Shown here: positions 28,801 through 42,439 of the stretch, in pieces
How positions within the stretch are numbered: position 1 is the first letter of the stretch
How the letters are laid out: each line of letters opens with the position of its first letter
NCBI RefSeq assembly: GCF_933775445.1
Contig: NC_065876.1
Location: 6,448,001-6,512,000, forward strand
Length of the DNA stretch: 64,000 nt
Source: Argentina anserina
Lineage: Eukaryota; Streptophyta; Magnoliopsida; Rosales; Rosaceae
Direction of reading: 5' to 3'
Translations under genes and position numbers: made by a program
The notes under the pieces: generated by a model
What the model was told of the DNA's origin: nothing
What the model saw: the letters and a program-made list of their open reading frames with translations, nothing else
The model's database searches: none

Positions 28801-29915
28801 ATTTAATCAGAAGTGGCTAAGACAAGATGTACAAGGGAAAAGAAAACTGTACAATTTCTTGTAGATTACAACTATAATTACCAGTGGTCCAAATACCAAA
28901 TAACAATAATAGCTGGTTTTACCTCCTCAGCTGGAGACACTCCCACTCGGCATATATTGTTGATCACCTTAATGGCATCGGAAACTCTTAGTGATGAAGC
29001 CAGACCCAGAATTAATGTTGTGTAAACACTCACGTCTGGTCTGGACCACTTCCAGCCGGGCCCATTTTCATCAACACCTGCCCCAAAACAAGAGATCAAC
29101 AATTTCAACACCTCAAGACAGTAATGTACTAATCACAAAAGTTGATATTAGAACATGAAACTCAGCACTAACAGAACACTTCATATAATGCCCCAAATTA
29201 GTTCAATCTTCAAATGCTAATGCAGGTTTCCTAGATTACTCAGGAATCTTCCAATAATGAACCATTGAACCTTATTTGGAAAGATCTAAAACTTTATAAA
29301 ACAACTACCTTGATCAAAACTGGCTCGCATTTCATAGAAAACAGAGAGGGCCAGTTCCGGGTTGTTCCTTTTCAGGGCAGCCGAGATAATATTACAACAA
29401 TCAGAAACACTCACGACACCCCCATTTTTGCTCTCAGCCATTTCATCAAACGTCTTTAGTGCTTCTTGGGCATCTTTAGCACCTGAAACTCTACTTAACA
29501 AGGTATCGTCCAAAAGCTCAGAAACAGAGTCCTCCGCAGTCCCATTAGCGCTCTCACTCTCGCCCAAAGACGACGCCTTTGTTGTAATGAACTTCGGGAA
29601 GCAGACTGAAGTGAGGCTGAGTCTGAAGAACAAGGAGTTGGTGTTGGTATGAGGGGGGAGGAGTGGAGATGGGCTAGAGAGCCATGGTGGGGAGCTCAGG
29701 TATAAAGTCATGTGCTTTGAAATGGGATTGGACCAAGAATGGAGAAGAAAGCTTTTGAAGGTTGTAGGGGGTTTGACGTAGATACGTGAATGGTGGTGGT
29801 CTCTGTGTTTGTGTACTGCGGTGAAGAAAGATGAGGAATGAGAGGTGGTTAGTTGAAGTTGGGACATGGGACAACACCAGTGACAGGTATGGAAGTTAGT
29901 GGCTCTAGAGTTCAT
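25825..29915 (-). CDS. Conserved plant protein: PPR-like N-terminus, CxxC pairs, membrane segments, coiled coil
   Basis: Twelve exons keep frame to give 631 residues: 29915-29309, 29077-28923, 28720-28643, 28544-28465, 28244-28160, 28031-27612, 27315-27208, 26831-26764, 26629-26542, 26464-26393, 26313-26260, 25905-25825. The N-terminus is Ser/His/Pro-rich, like a plastid transit peptide; a second in-frame Met at residue 17 is an alternative start. About two PPR-like helical pairs follow (NPELALSVFYEMRA; RPDVSVYTTLILGL). Cys263/266 and Cys284/287 form a zinc-ribbon-like CPSC...CAKC pair. Hydrophobic stretches lie at about 424-436 and 450-470. The last 150 residues are acidic and helical (REDLENSLRGRIELIDSY). 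I recognise the architecture as conserved in plants but know no function; a plastid membrane protein is my inference. The exon 4/5 junction (ATC GG|C ATG) is the least certain. Confidence 0.8.
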
Positions 29916-30514
29916 TATACATTTTAACTTGAAAAGAAATAAATAGATAATTATTCAAAAAATATAAAAATAGGTAAATGTTTCCTCGTTACTTGATCTA
30001 AATAGGTAAATGTATGTAGACACAATTTCGTAAACGTCTTCACATCTTGACCGTAACGGGGATGATTATCATCAAGTCAGCCACAAATTCTGTTATCCCC
30101 AAACTAGAGAAGGAGAGGAGAAAGTAGGAACAAGGCAGAGAGGCCAAAAATTTTGAGTCCAGAAACCCGAAGCTGAATGAGTATGAAGAAAGCAGATGCA
30201 GATGCCAAAGTTTTAAACTACAATAAGTAAATAACGAAAAGCAACCAAAGACAAGAAGGCTATCAAGATTCAACTTTATATTGGAAAAGGGAATCAGTAG
30301 TCCAAAAGGAAGAGACTACTATATACACAGTCAACGAATGAAACAGAGGATACCAAATGTTGCAAAACAAAGAAAAGGATGCCAACAGACGAGTAGAAAA
30401 GACCATCATATTTTGCCTATGATTACTTTCAGCAGCATAGTAGTCTCTTGCAGCCTCTGGAAGTAGGAACAGTTCAAGCAATTGACTTCTAGTGGGTCCA
30501 TTAACTTCGTCAAA
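29916..30514. other. Spacer between the PPR-like gene and the UIEF-like gene
   Basis: It should contain the PPR-like gene promoter and the UIEF-like 3' UTR. No gene is visible. Confidence 0.4.
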
Positions 30515-33318
30515 TTAGTTGCCAAATCGCCCGCCTCTTCCCCAGGGTAGCCTTGGTTGCCCCCTAATACGTTGCGGTGCAGCATTCTGGTGTAGTGGTT
30601 GGGTCCTCATCCTTTGCTCCTTCATGTTTGCAAACAGCGAATCAAGTGTTTGAGGCTTCTGATTAGCAACTACATTCTCCTGCTGCCGATGACGCTGCTG
30701 CTGTTGGGGAAGCTGCATATCAAATGCGAACTTCATGAGATCAGACATGACGCAACAGCTCATGAGAGGGTATTGCTAGAGTAAAACTTTTTAAATATAT
30801 TCACTATTAACCACGGCTGAAGGGCAGAGATGAATGGAACTCTAACGAACAAGCTTCGCTTGTGTTTATACTCCAAATTTCATGGCTTTCTGCATTTATC
30901 TTACAACCCAATGCACGCACTAATAAAAGCCACTTTGTCATTGACCAAGGAAAAGCATACATTACCACTAAGTCTCTCAAACCCCTCAAGTACCTTGACC
31001 AGAATACGATAAAGGAGGTTAAAATGAATACCTTGGTCCCAAAGTCAACATTTCCAGCCCTTCTCTGAATAGTAGCACCAACCCTGCACCCAGAAATAGA
31101 AAATATGGTTGATAAATCGGCAAAAACTCAACTTTTAAATAGATTTAAGATAGGAAGCAGATATGATGCCAGCACCAAGACCAAGTAATTGCAAGGGAAC
31201 CATGTGGAGATATGCATACACCTGTGTTTAAGTTTATGTGCCTCACCATCATTATATCATACACTACGCAATTAACATGACAAACCAATTGAGGAAAAAC
31301 TGCCAATGGAAAGTGATGATCTATCAGCAATGTCGCTCCCATTTATTGTGCAAACGCTCCCTCAACAGACCATGTGATATGAATTCAAACATGCTTCACA
31401 AAACCTCAAGATCAGACATGTAGCAGCAGGAGAGATGACTCACAACAGGGGGCTTGCTCTCTATTCAATGAAATGGACAAAAATGCCTTCCCCAAGGACT
31501 TAATCCCAGCTCAAAAAGTGACACATAGTGAAGGATGACCAGAGACTGTTTACGGTTCTTACACTTCATGGACCAAAAAAAGTTGCAACAGAACCAATCC
31601 AGCTGCCACCCACAATAAAATTTAAAAGCAATGGCAGAAAGATCAGGCCTACACTTAACTAGACTCCATCAACTGAACATTCACCCCCATTGTTATCCAA
31701 TGTGAAAAAGATAACAAGACACAAAAACCTGAATAAACGGACTCTCCTTTAGTTCGTCCTTAAGCGCAATCAGAAACTGATGCGTGGTTCAACTATCCAT
31801 TGTAATTCCAATCAGTGAACTTTACGCAGATGACCTAGGGACACGAAGGAATTTGAAGTCTCAACCCCTGAAGGTATAACAGTGAAAGGTTCAGTCAGAT
31901 GCCTCCTGTAAACCCTAAGTCTCATCATAAAGGATGAGAATCATCCATTATTTCCTCCCGAATCCATGCACATGGCAATACTTATTTGCAAGACCAACAA
32001 TTGAAGAGAAAGACTAAAACAAAATAGTGCAGGAAAACCAACTCGGAATACTGGAACGGTGACACCTTCACATTTGACTTCAAACCAAACACATGTCAGT
32101 TTCCAAACCAGTCTAATCCATTTGGCATCTGGACAAGAGAATCCCATCATAAGCCATTTAGAATGCACAGAGATACTTCAAGCAGATGGTGGCGCTACAT
32201 CTACATACTTCAAATAAGCAACCGAGATTCCTTTTCACCACTCCTTCACAAATTGTTTATGTCCATGTCTTGTAATAATTTCATTACTGAACAGTAGATT
32301 AAACCCACAACTCCAGTTCCCAGCAAGAATATCCACAATGATAATATATATGCACCAACCATCACATGGTAAACTTTGCAGATCACAAACATTAAATGCT
32401 AATGCAGATATCCTATTGTGGACAGCATCTATAGAGACAATCAACACTTTAGTGCACCCCCAAATTGGTTGCTTTTGCCGCATAAAAATCATATGCAGGA
32501 GTTTGACCACTATGGAAGGTGAAATAATTTATCTGAAGCACATGGCAGAAGGTCATCACAAATAGAGAACACCGATATTTACCTGTAGTGAATTCAGAAT
32601 AAATTACATAAATTAGGGAGATAACCACCACCCTAAGAAAGCCAAACACATTTCATATTTTGAAGTAGGTTTTTATAAAAGAATACCTTGGTTTCCAGTT
32701 AGGCACCTGGTTACGATTAAAAGCTCTATTGCGAAGAGGAGCAACTGCTGCCTTCAGTGCAGCCTCAGTTGCAGCTGGGAATTGATTTCCCTGGAAGTTT
32801 GACCTTCTCTGAGCCAGAACCCCCTGATTACCATATGGTGAATAACATTTAGTGACAACGTCCATTTTAAGTGAACATCACGAGCAAGTTAACACTTCTT
32901 AAAAGTTGGTCCCAAACCTGTCTCAGGGATGACCTTGTGTCCATAAAGCGACGTAGCTTTGTTTGTTTGTCTTGAGCAGTGCCTTTAGAAAACGTCTGAC
33001 TTTTGTTCTGCATTGAAAAACATACTTAGAATTCACTCCAAGAACGATGCACAGCAAAAGATGCGTTTCTCTAATAAAGAGAAAGGAACTTACCGAAGCC
33101 CTCCGCTGCTTCTTATTAGCCTTGGGAGCAACTTTAGCCATCTTTATAATGTCATCTACATCGACAAAAATTCCAACAGTCATTAGTCATCATAAAAACA
33201 GTAAAGATAACACCCTAAACAAACCCTACACAATACGAAACACAATACCTAATGCCATGTCCATCTTCTTCTCCGTGAGAGCAATGGCCTCAGTTGTAAG
33301 GGGTTTAACAGCCGCCAT
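30515..33318 (-). CDS. UIEF1: UAP56-interacting mRNA export factor-like protein (UIEF family)
   Basis: Six coding exons keep frame to give 202 residues: 33318-33249, 33155-33094, 33007-32918, 32823-32687, 31083-31032, 30712-30515. Near the N-terminus KKMDMALDDIIKMAK is a classic UAP56-binding motif, which contacts the DEAD-box helicase UAP56 in nuclear mRNA export. The rest is basic, disordered and Arg/Gln-rich, ending LPWGRGGRFGN, as in Arabidopsis At4g10970/At4g23910 (UIEF1/2). The intron acceptor CAG directly abuts the start ATG, so the leader is spliced: a donor at 33691-33686 implies a 5'-UTR intron of about 370 bp and a leader exon beyond 33692. Intron 4 is 1.6 kb. In Arabidopsis both copies sit beside UGE and NDPK genes, as here. 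Confidence 0.85.
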
Positions 33319-34712
33319 CTGATGGAAACACAACTGTTAATCCCAAAATCTCAGAATCCAAATGGAAACCGTAAGTCAGATAACCAATCCAATCTAAAAT
33401 CAGACAAAACGAAAAAGGTACAAGCAGCCTAGCATACACCAAAGTAACAAAAACAAAAAGAGAAGCATGAATCAAACACAGTATCATTCATTGGTTCATA
33501 AACCCTAAAACCATTAAAATCGCAGCAAGCCTCTAAACTCTCAGCTGCAAATCGAAGCAACATGATATACAATCAATCGAGTCGCCTCAATTTCTCACAA
33601 AGCAAACACAAATTACAGCCAAGAACTTGAGCTCAATTGAAAACCTAGAGTTCATGCAAGTTCAGAGGGAAGATCGTAGAGAAGAGCTTACCGAATTAGA
33701 GAGCAGAAACTTCAACCTCAACGACGAATTGCGAATATGAGAGGGAACGGAGAGAGATCGAAATTAGGGTTAGGGATTGTTACCAGAAAAGCAGAGGTGT
33801 ACTTTGGGGTGCAGAAGAAGAAGAAGACCCGGTAAAGGAAGTCTTGTGGTTATTTATAGGGGAAAGGTCGGCGGACCTGAATTGGGATTCCAATGGCAGT
33901 TAATCAGAGGCCGGTTTCAAATAGGGTTAGGAACCACCCCGTAACAAGGCGCGTGCTGACGCGTCGACGGGAGCATATTCCCTGTAAATAGTGTCACTTG
34001 GTGTTACGGCTGTAAGTCTGTAACCAACCATGAGGCCTAGACCTTGGTAAATAATAGATGGGGTGGTCAGTAATTAACTCGAGATTTATTTTACCTTATC
34101 CACTGATGGTGAATTACGTTTTTTTATGGAACCTCATGAGTCCATGTATGTTTACTTACTTGAAATGAATAGGTATGTTATAATCGCTACATTGCGGTAA
34201 AGTATTTATGACAAATTGAGAGAGTTAAGTGGAGGATATGGTTTAACTCAAGTGTAACTTGTAATGGTGATATGTGAGATGTAGGCAGATAACTAATTTG
34301 GTAATGGAGCTGTAATTGTGATTCTCATCCCCACTGCCAATTGCCTCCCACTATTGATATGTTGAAACCCATAAAATCTGACGGTAAAACTTGAGAGCAG
34401 TCCTTCGGCTCGTAACAATTTGAGAACAGAGGCAAGAAATATGACATTGCCGACTTACATTTCTGGCACGAACCTAGTTCTCCTTAACCTGAAGTCCAAT
34501 TACTACTACCAACCCAGCACAACCAAAATAAGCAGAATTGAGGCAAGCAAAACAGGATTATTTGAAATTTAATTGAGAATTGTATTCATTGAAAAGCAAC
34601 AATTTCAACTCACCTCAATGAAACCATTTTATTCTAACAATAATCTCTACTTTCCCCCACTCTTCATGTGGGACCTACGTCGCCGGAAGATTTTAGAAAA
34701 CGAAAAACGTCA
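33319..34712. other. UIEF-like leader, promoter and NDPK 3' spacer
   Basis: 33319-33691 reads as a 5'-UTR intron of the UIEF-like gene, and about 33692-33850 as its leader exon. The remainder up to 34712 contains no visible gene. Confidence 0.5.
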
Positions 34713-37120
34713 CTAATTGTTTCCATACAACCACTTCTCCGAATTGCTGGTGTAGCTAACCAACTCATTAGGTTTGAACCACAGGTTGATTTCATCTTTG
34801 GCAGTCTCCGGACCATCACTACCGTGAATGATATTTCTGATGGCAAAAGAATTACACAATTAGAGTGTTGCATTCAATCACTTGGTGAAGGAATGAGCAA
34901 TCAGAATGTATGTGGATTCAATAATGAAAAAGATAACTTCTATATAGTTCAAGCTATTACCTTCCAACAACAACAGCTAGATCACCTCTAATAGTTCCTG
35001 GTTCTGACTTTTGTGGGTCTGTAGCTCCAATGAGTTTCCGGCCATACTTGATTACACCTTCTCCTTCCCAGACCTGTAAGAGTTGCAAAAAAAGAGCAAG
35101 TCAGGATGAAAGAAAGTAGTCAAATTAAGAATAAATGAGTTCAGACCAAAAGAAAATATGAATTTTTGTTGTACTAACCATTGCAATAACAGGACCAGAG
35201 CTAAGGAAGTCGCAAAGGCCATTAAAGAATGGTCTTTCAGATAGATCATGATAATGCTTCTGTGCGAAATCTTTTGAAGGAACAACTACTTTAATGCCTA
35301 CAAGTTTAAATCCCTTCCTCTCAAATCGAGCTATGATTTCTGAAATCTGGAATCAAAAACTACAAGGCTTAGTACAAAAACATAAGTGGCAAATATAGAA
35401 TATGCTTCAGGGGATGAACACAAGTGGGGAACTTACCAGTCCTCTTTGAACTCCATCAGGCTTAATAGCAATGAAGGTGCGCTCAAACTGATTAAGGAAC
35501 AAAAGCATTATAAGAGCAAAGAAGATATAAGATTAAAATTAATAGTAAAAAATGGAACAAACCATTCAAAGTACCTCGGCAGCATGAACCTCCTGGTCCA
35601 GGAGCATGTAAGCTAGAGATAAATAAGAAAAGGAAACAATAACATGTTAGGACTAAAGCTATGAAATCAATGCAAAAATAATAAAATATAAGAAAATTTG
35701 AAATTAAAATGTTTGGAGTAATTATTATGTGTTAGCATGAAGAAATTACATCTTAATCTTCACGTCCCCTTTACTCTTCACAAAATAAAATGCTCATGTA
35801 GTAACACAACAATCTCTTTCTACAAATCTGAGACTATAAGACCATGTTTCTATTTACAAAAACACATTCAGTACAAAAAGTAGCATGTCCTCCTATCTTA
35901 GGAGTTGGGAGCACAGATATAATTACCCGGTCTTGGTTTCCAGGTAACAATGCAGGAAGAACTGTTCTCTTAGAAGTCTAGAACATTGCAAGAAACTCAA
36001 GTATTGAAACCATTTTAACAACACTAGCAGAGATTAAAACGAGTTGAAACACAAAGAGATAAAAGAAATGAAAAAGGAAAATGACAATTGTATTATATAC
36101 CTGCAGCAGGAACAGCAAGGGCTGCTGAAATCCAAGATGCATTTTCAGAACCAGCTCTTCCAAAATTTGAAGCAAAAGCAGGCACCTTTCCACGTAAAGT
36201 TACAGCTGCAGCAGTCGCTACAGCTTGTCCTTCTGCAAAGAAGGAAATATAGTAACCAATTAGAAACCTTGAACTGCAATTTACACGTTTCCACACCAAT
36301 CCGTACAACCATAATGGAAAGGGGACAACAGATTTCAAATATATGTGATCAATCAAAATGACGAGTAACAAATATATAATCACTAATTACTTTACTTTCG
36401 TACCAAGAAAAAAGACCTTACTTTACTTTAGTACTCCCTGTCACTCCTCAAATATGATCATGAAAATTAACTTAGATAAATCTAAAACCGAATGTTTCAC
36501 TGTTCAGATCTAATTACATAAAAAAAAACTCCCTCGTGAATATTTAAAATCAAGAGTTATAGCATTTTCAATCTCAGATGGTCCGGCTTGTGATCAATTT
36601 CATAGTGGATCCCACACCAGTCAAGTCCACGGCCAAAATTGAAAACCTTGCACATCGAAAATCCCCAAAAACAATGATGGCATGAAAAAGCCCCTCTATT
36701 TTGAATAGACACAAAGCAATTTTTCTGGAAAGCGATCCATCGAAAAGTAAAAGCTAACACAAATCTAGTAATCTTTCACGGTAAAAACTCGTAGCTTACA
36801 ACACCAAATCATATGCAAAATCATTTCACTCTCAATAAAAACAAACAGATTTCAACTCCACAGATCGGCGATCAAGCTCCAAACTTATTGGAATCACTAA
36901 AATTTCAGAGAAAGCTAATAATTCCAATCGTCAGAAAACAAAACGAATATGATCGCAACACAGCCAACGACGTGAGAATGATCAGAGTGCAAACACAAAA
37001 TGGATAAGAGGATGGGGAAATGGGAAACTGACCGGAGAAGAAGAAGCGAGAGGTGGTCTTGGGGGCAGAGAGGAAGGACCTGGCAGCTCTGGAAGCGGAT
37101 CTGAAAAGTTGAGAGCTCAT
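34713..37120 (-). CDS. NDPK3: Nucleoside diphosphate kinase, organellar type III/IV
   Basis: Seven exons keep frame to give 237 residues: 37120-37033, 36232-36101, 35612-35575, 35487-35437, 35346-35179, 35073-34961, 34836-34713. The enzyme moves the gamma-phosphate from ATP to NDPs through a phospho-His. The signature NIIHGSD gives His201, and [15 protein letters not shown] opens the roughly 150-residue catalytic core. The N-terminal 75 residues are a Ser/Arg presequence followed by the Ala-rich stretch seen in Arabidopsis NDPK3/NDPK4, which locate to the mitochondrial intermembrane space. Length (237) matches those proteins. It lies next to UIEF and the PH gene, the same neighbours as NDPK4 in Arabidopsis. 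NDPK3 and NDPK4 cannot be told apart from sequence seen here. Confidence 0.95.
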
Positions 37121-40100
37121 TTTCAGAAGATGAATAGGGCCTCAGTGAGCGAAAGAAAGAGAGGAGTTGCAGTGAGAGAGGTGTGAGGTTTAAAGAAGAA
37201 GAAGAAGAGAGGAAGTTGGTTGGGGTTTTTTTGTTTGGTACGGGTCAAAACCCTATCCGAACTCTACGCGTGGGAATTGGATACGATGCGTAAGAGTGAG
37301 CCAGCCAACTAACGGTTAGCCAGGTACGGGGTTCGGGCTCGGACTCAGTTACTCCCGGTAGGGCCCAATAACAGATGTAAAATACTTCTGGGGAGAAAAA
37401 AGCAAGAAGGAAGCTTCTCTTTTCTATTATTAGCAAAAAGGAAATTAGAATCTTCTTTTTAGTCAAGTAAAAATACTAAATACCTGTTCTCTCCTATTAG
37501 CGTTGACTAAAATTTTAAGTTCAGTACTAATCTCTAATCGGACAATGAAAATACAAGATAGAACAACAATAAGTAATAGCAGCGGAATATATAGAAGAAT
37601 TTCACTTTTCTTTTAAACAATTCATATTACAAAGATTACACCTTAATCTATGATAATATAGTTCTCAAAAGTAAAATACTTCTCACTTGATAGTCACAAT
37701 CAAGTGTTGATACAACCTCACTAAGATCGTTGTAAACACATGGATGGTCGATCTAATTCAGATCGTCGATGCCACAAAGTTTATTGTCGTCACACAGATC
37801 GACTATGCCACTAAGGTCTTCTTCAATGGAGTCACTAAGATCTCTTGCTACTAGGGTCTTCTTCAATGAGTCATTAATATCTCTTGCCACTAAGGTCTTG
37901 AGTTGAGACACACGTCTCCTTGCCACATAGGACTTGATTCCTTCTTAACGAACCTCACCATTGTTTATGTTCATGAGATGAATGAATGATTTAATCTAAA
38001 TGCATGAACGATTTATGCATGTGATATGTAACCCATAGAGAGGATACAAAATACAATGAATTCTCAATGAATATAATCAACACAGAATAAAGCTATGACA
38101 CTAGCTAATGCAACAACTGCTTTTCCCAAGTTTCTGTGTTCCTCTCTCTTCTCTCAATCGTAGATGCTTAATATCACATAGACATATGTATGAACGATTA
38201 AACAATAATTATGTAAAATAGAGATGCATGGTAAACACACTAAGCAATAATCTCTTCCTCTATTTTTCCTCCTCGATCTACCATAATTATTTTCTCATAA
38301 GCATATATATATATATATAATGGACGTGAGATAAATAAATGTTTCCAACAAGTCCACATATTTTGATTGAATCAGAAAGATCATTGATTCTCAAGTGCAA
38401 CAATGCAAATAAGAATCAATAGTTTGTTAAGCACACAATCAAATATAAATGATGCAACTAAGATTAGAGCTTTCACAAGTAGAGATACTAACATGACCTC
38501 TTTACTAGCATTCCGGGCTAACTTGTGAGAAGCTCTACTATAATGAGCACTACATCATATATGAGAGATAGAAGTTTATCAATGTCAATACCAAGGTATC
38601 ACAACCTATTCTATATGCTCCAAATCTCTCACATTCACAATTTCTCAAATCCCTATTTATAGGAGAAGAAACTTCTCCCCCTCACTTAAAGCATATCTCA
38701 TACAAAAAGGAAAACATATCAATCAACAAATCTGCTATAATTTGGGAAAATATTTTTCCATTTTAAAACAAAATAATTTTAAACCTATTAGATATTTTCC
38801 AAAACAAAACATCCTTTAAAAACTCATTTCAACAATATTTGGTATGATATGCATGAATGCAATTTACCTTAAAATACAACTCAATCACCACGGCTTGAAT
38901 CTTCAATCTTTAACCTTCAAAGTTATGTTCGATTTTCTTTTATTAATGAAATAACCTGCCAAAGATACAAATAAATATCAAATCTGATAATTAAGGAAAC
39001 AATGTCATTATCACAATATGACTTATTTCCTTACGCATCAGCATAGTAACTTAAGGAATCTAATTCCAATATTAATACAAATAAAATCGGCATTTATAAA
39101 GGAATTTAATCATATAATCAAGTGCATAAGAACCTATTCAAATTAGGTTTATTTCCTTATGTCACATGTAAGTCCTAATTAAATTAGAATTTCTTTTAAG
39201 AACAATTGTAAGAGATAATTATAATTCAACAAATTCATAGTTAAAAATAGAAAACACAACCAACTAAGGAACCGTATGCACTGATCACTTCGTATAGGAA
39301 TGCCAACATAAATATGTACTTTCAGACAACTATAAATTAGCTACGCTAGTGATAGTTTTGGAAGTTGCAGCCGAAATAATTTTCTGAGTTAAGTTTTTCA
39401 ATGTCAATCACTTAAACTTGAATGTACTTCCAATTTCAAAACTATAAGCTAAGGTAGACGTATATATAATGTCATAAGAATGCATTGTGACAAGCCTCTC
39501 CATGAAGATAAAGTCAAGCATATGCATAAATGTCACTACACATATAGCATATACTCTTTTTTTGGATGAAGCCTTCATCAATGACAATCAGTCATGCGCA
39601 TTCCTATCTCAATTAGGATTTGATTAGCTCATATCTTCCAACACAGAGAATTGTTTTTTAGTTTAGAGAATATGATTATGTCTATCATTAACTTAATTAT
39701 TAAGCACTTAAGCTGCTTCAAGTTCTACATATATGTTCTCAAAAGTAAGTAGTTTAAGCTCAATTTAGGATTGGGCGGAACTTTATCTTGCAACACTTGA
39801 GATGTATTATGAAGAGATTTTTTTTTTTGCTTTTCATCCTCTTTAATTCTCACCTATATCTCAAAAAAATTAATAACCAAATCATAGTAGTGTTAACTCT
39901 CCAATCATAATCGTGTTAACTCTGTTAAAAAATTTCATGTGTGGGTGACTATCTACCACATCAAATTTGGATTTATAGGCTCCTAACTCAGTAAAACTAA
40001 TTGCTTAAAGTATGAGTACGAGCATTAGACATTATACATGGTATTAGAAACTCATGTAATTGGTATGACATGCTTGTCACTCTCTTCTAACACTTGATCA

Positions 40101-42439
40101 AACAAACTTATTCATCAAGAATTATGTGCTCTGTGATCCGTAAGTTTTTTGCATATTCATCTAACATTCATTACATATATATATTTACAGTTTACTGCTA
40201 CTAAAATAACCTATATTGATCTTCTACATTTCATATGAGCCATCCGGAGTTGCGCGCGGAATTAGATTGACCTTCCCAATTTCCCTTTAGTGATTCTGAT
40301 GAAAACAAGTTTATCTATTTGTTTTTAGCAACAAAACAAGTTTATCTATAGGAGAAGACAAAGCCATGGCTCAGCATTAGGATCATCAACGTACGGAAGG
40401 AAGCACTGCCCTTATATGTGGTATAAGAAAACATAAAATGGAGAAGTTAAAACGGTGAACAAATTAACCATGATTGGGATCAACTAGCTAGAGTTGGTTT
40501 ATAGGCTGCGTTCTAGAATAAGCCCGACCTCTGAGAGCACACTTTTTGTCTTCTTACGTGTCAGTGTAGGATTGGTCATTTGATTATTTATTTTCTTCCG
40601 ATAATTGATTAGCTTTTGAACTTTCATAAGTCGTTTTTGTCCTAACGGTTGGCGTTCCACCTCCATTACGATATAAACTTCTTTAGCGCGCGTGAAGCTA
40701 TGAGCCTATGAGAGCGTTCTCTTAGCACAATCTATATACACAGTAAAGGAATCGAAGTTCATATAAATAGTAAGAAGATATATTTGACGAATCCTGCGAT
40801 GCTGATGGGTAATGATGTTCATAAGATCAACAAATTGATGTTCATTAAAACCGGTTATAACAAGAAGTGGTGAGACCCATTCAAGATAGAGAGAGCTGAG
40901 TCATAGTCTCAAAAAGAGAGGAGTAGCGGCCCAGAACTTCCAAGCATTTTGGCAAAATGGAGTTTAGACGTTGATTAGGAAATAGACAAAGAAAAGAAGT
41001 GTAGAATCAAAGAGTGGACATGAAGCTTACCACTAAAAGCTGGACAAGGCTGCTGGAACTAGGATAATCTCATAAAAGAAAGAAACAGATTGGGTCGGGT
41101 ATGAAGATAAAGAGTTGATCTTACCATCAAGTCTGAATAGCTTGTTGGAGCTCGTTTATTCGGTGGAAATCTCTAAAAAAACTTGAATTATAATTTATCG
41201 ATTAGCTTGAAATTAGAGGTGTGAGCGCGATCTATTGATACAATTGTGTGGAGGATATAAAGGTGTTTGCTACTTTTGTATAAGACAAACAGTAAACAGA
41301 GCTTTGTTACCGATATTTTTCTGGTTGATGTAATCTATCATTTTGTTTATGAATTAAACTTTTCTTCTAAAAATAATAAAGAAAAGACAAAATTATCACA
41401 TTCACGCAAAACCAATAAACATTGCACAGCATGTCATAACACAAAATGTAATTCATTCGGAAAGACGGAAATCAATTAATTTTCACCAATATCAGATCAT
41501 ATAACAACAATCACATAATTTCACCCACTCGAGGATGTTAGGAGGAGACTATGGTACATTGAATTGAACAATTCGAGCAAGTTTTGTATATTACAATGTA
41601 TTAATTTCTCATATAAGTATGACCTGGCCTCCAACGTTGTTTGGGGCAATACGACTCATACAATTTCGCCCAGACCAAATTTTGCATTGGCACTTTGTGA
41701 TTCATTACAGATTTGCCATCGAAATTTAAAATTTGTGATTGACTAATTAAGCACCTTCATCAAGTTACCACCCTATGCAAAAATTTGATTCCGCCCCATG
41801 CGCAGCTTTGGTTCCAATGAAGTACACAGCTCTTAATGCTAGTAGCTATCTTAAAAACATTCGCTGATATCCCGGAAAATAAAAGTTAGTTGTTTCCTCG
41901 CCATTGTTCTCTCTTCTTGCAGTCAAACTCTGGCATAGGCGTAGAAGCAACCATCGAACCTTAGCAGGTTCTATCTTGAATGCCATTCCAACCTTAGCGT
42001 ACCATTTTGCACTAAGCAACTGTCTATTCACCATCGATTATTTGTGTTTACAGCATTTGTGCAATGTGCATCATTAGAGGATATCTGCCGGAACTTTAGT
42101 CAGAAAGACTTCAGGATAATTGAAGCATCTCATTGAAGAATAGAAGAAACAGGGAGATGTGCTTAAAGAAATTTGACTATTTACATGGTATATCCAAGAT
42201 ACTTCAGGCCAACAAATCCTATATAAGTCGATGAGCTTAATTATGCATCAGTAAACTTCTAAGTAAGCAGCATAGATTTGGAATGCTACTTCAGTTAGGT
42301 GCTATTTTTATGTACAAAGAGGATGAATGAATTTAATGAAAGCAGGGTCAGGCTTTGTAAAGCCAGAACATCACAGTTAGCCAGTTCGCCTACATCTTAA
42401 TTTATGACTTGGGGCTACTAAAAGCGTACAGCTTCACGT
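37121..42439. other. 5.3-kb gene-free AT-rich region
   Basis: Beyond the NDPK promoter I see no gene, no transposase or polymerase frame, and no clear LTR pair. It contains short degenerate repeats (37810-37902), AT runs and many stops in all frames. It is probably decayed transposon sequence. The open frame at 41846-42034 has no recognisable motif. Confidence 0.4.
37810..37902. repeat. Short tandem repeat of about 39-40 bp
   Basis: ACTARGGTCTTCTTCAATG followed by GAGTCA and a CTCTTGC word occurs at 37810-37849 and again at 37850-37888, and a third copy starts at 37889 (ACTAAGGTCTTGAG). The copies differ at several bases. Confidence 0.7.

Noticed and set aside
36044..36361. Plus-strand frame rich in Gln/Lys antisense to NDPK exon 2
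   Set aside because: It is the complement of the Ala-rich NDPK presequence exon and flanking intron; no independent support.
41267..42034. Possible small genes in the gene-free 37-42 kb region
   Set aside because: Only short frames with no motif, no exon partners and poor composition.
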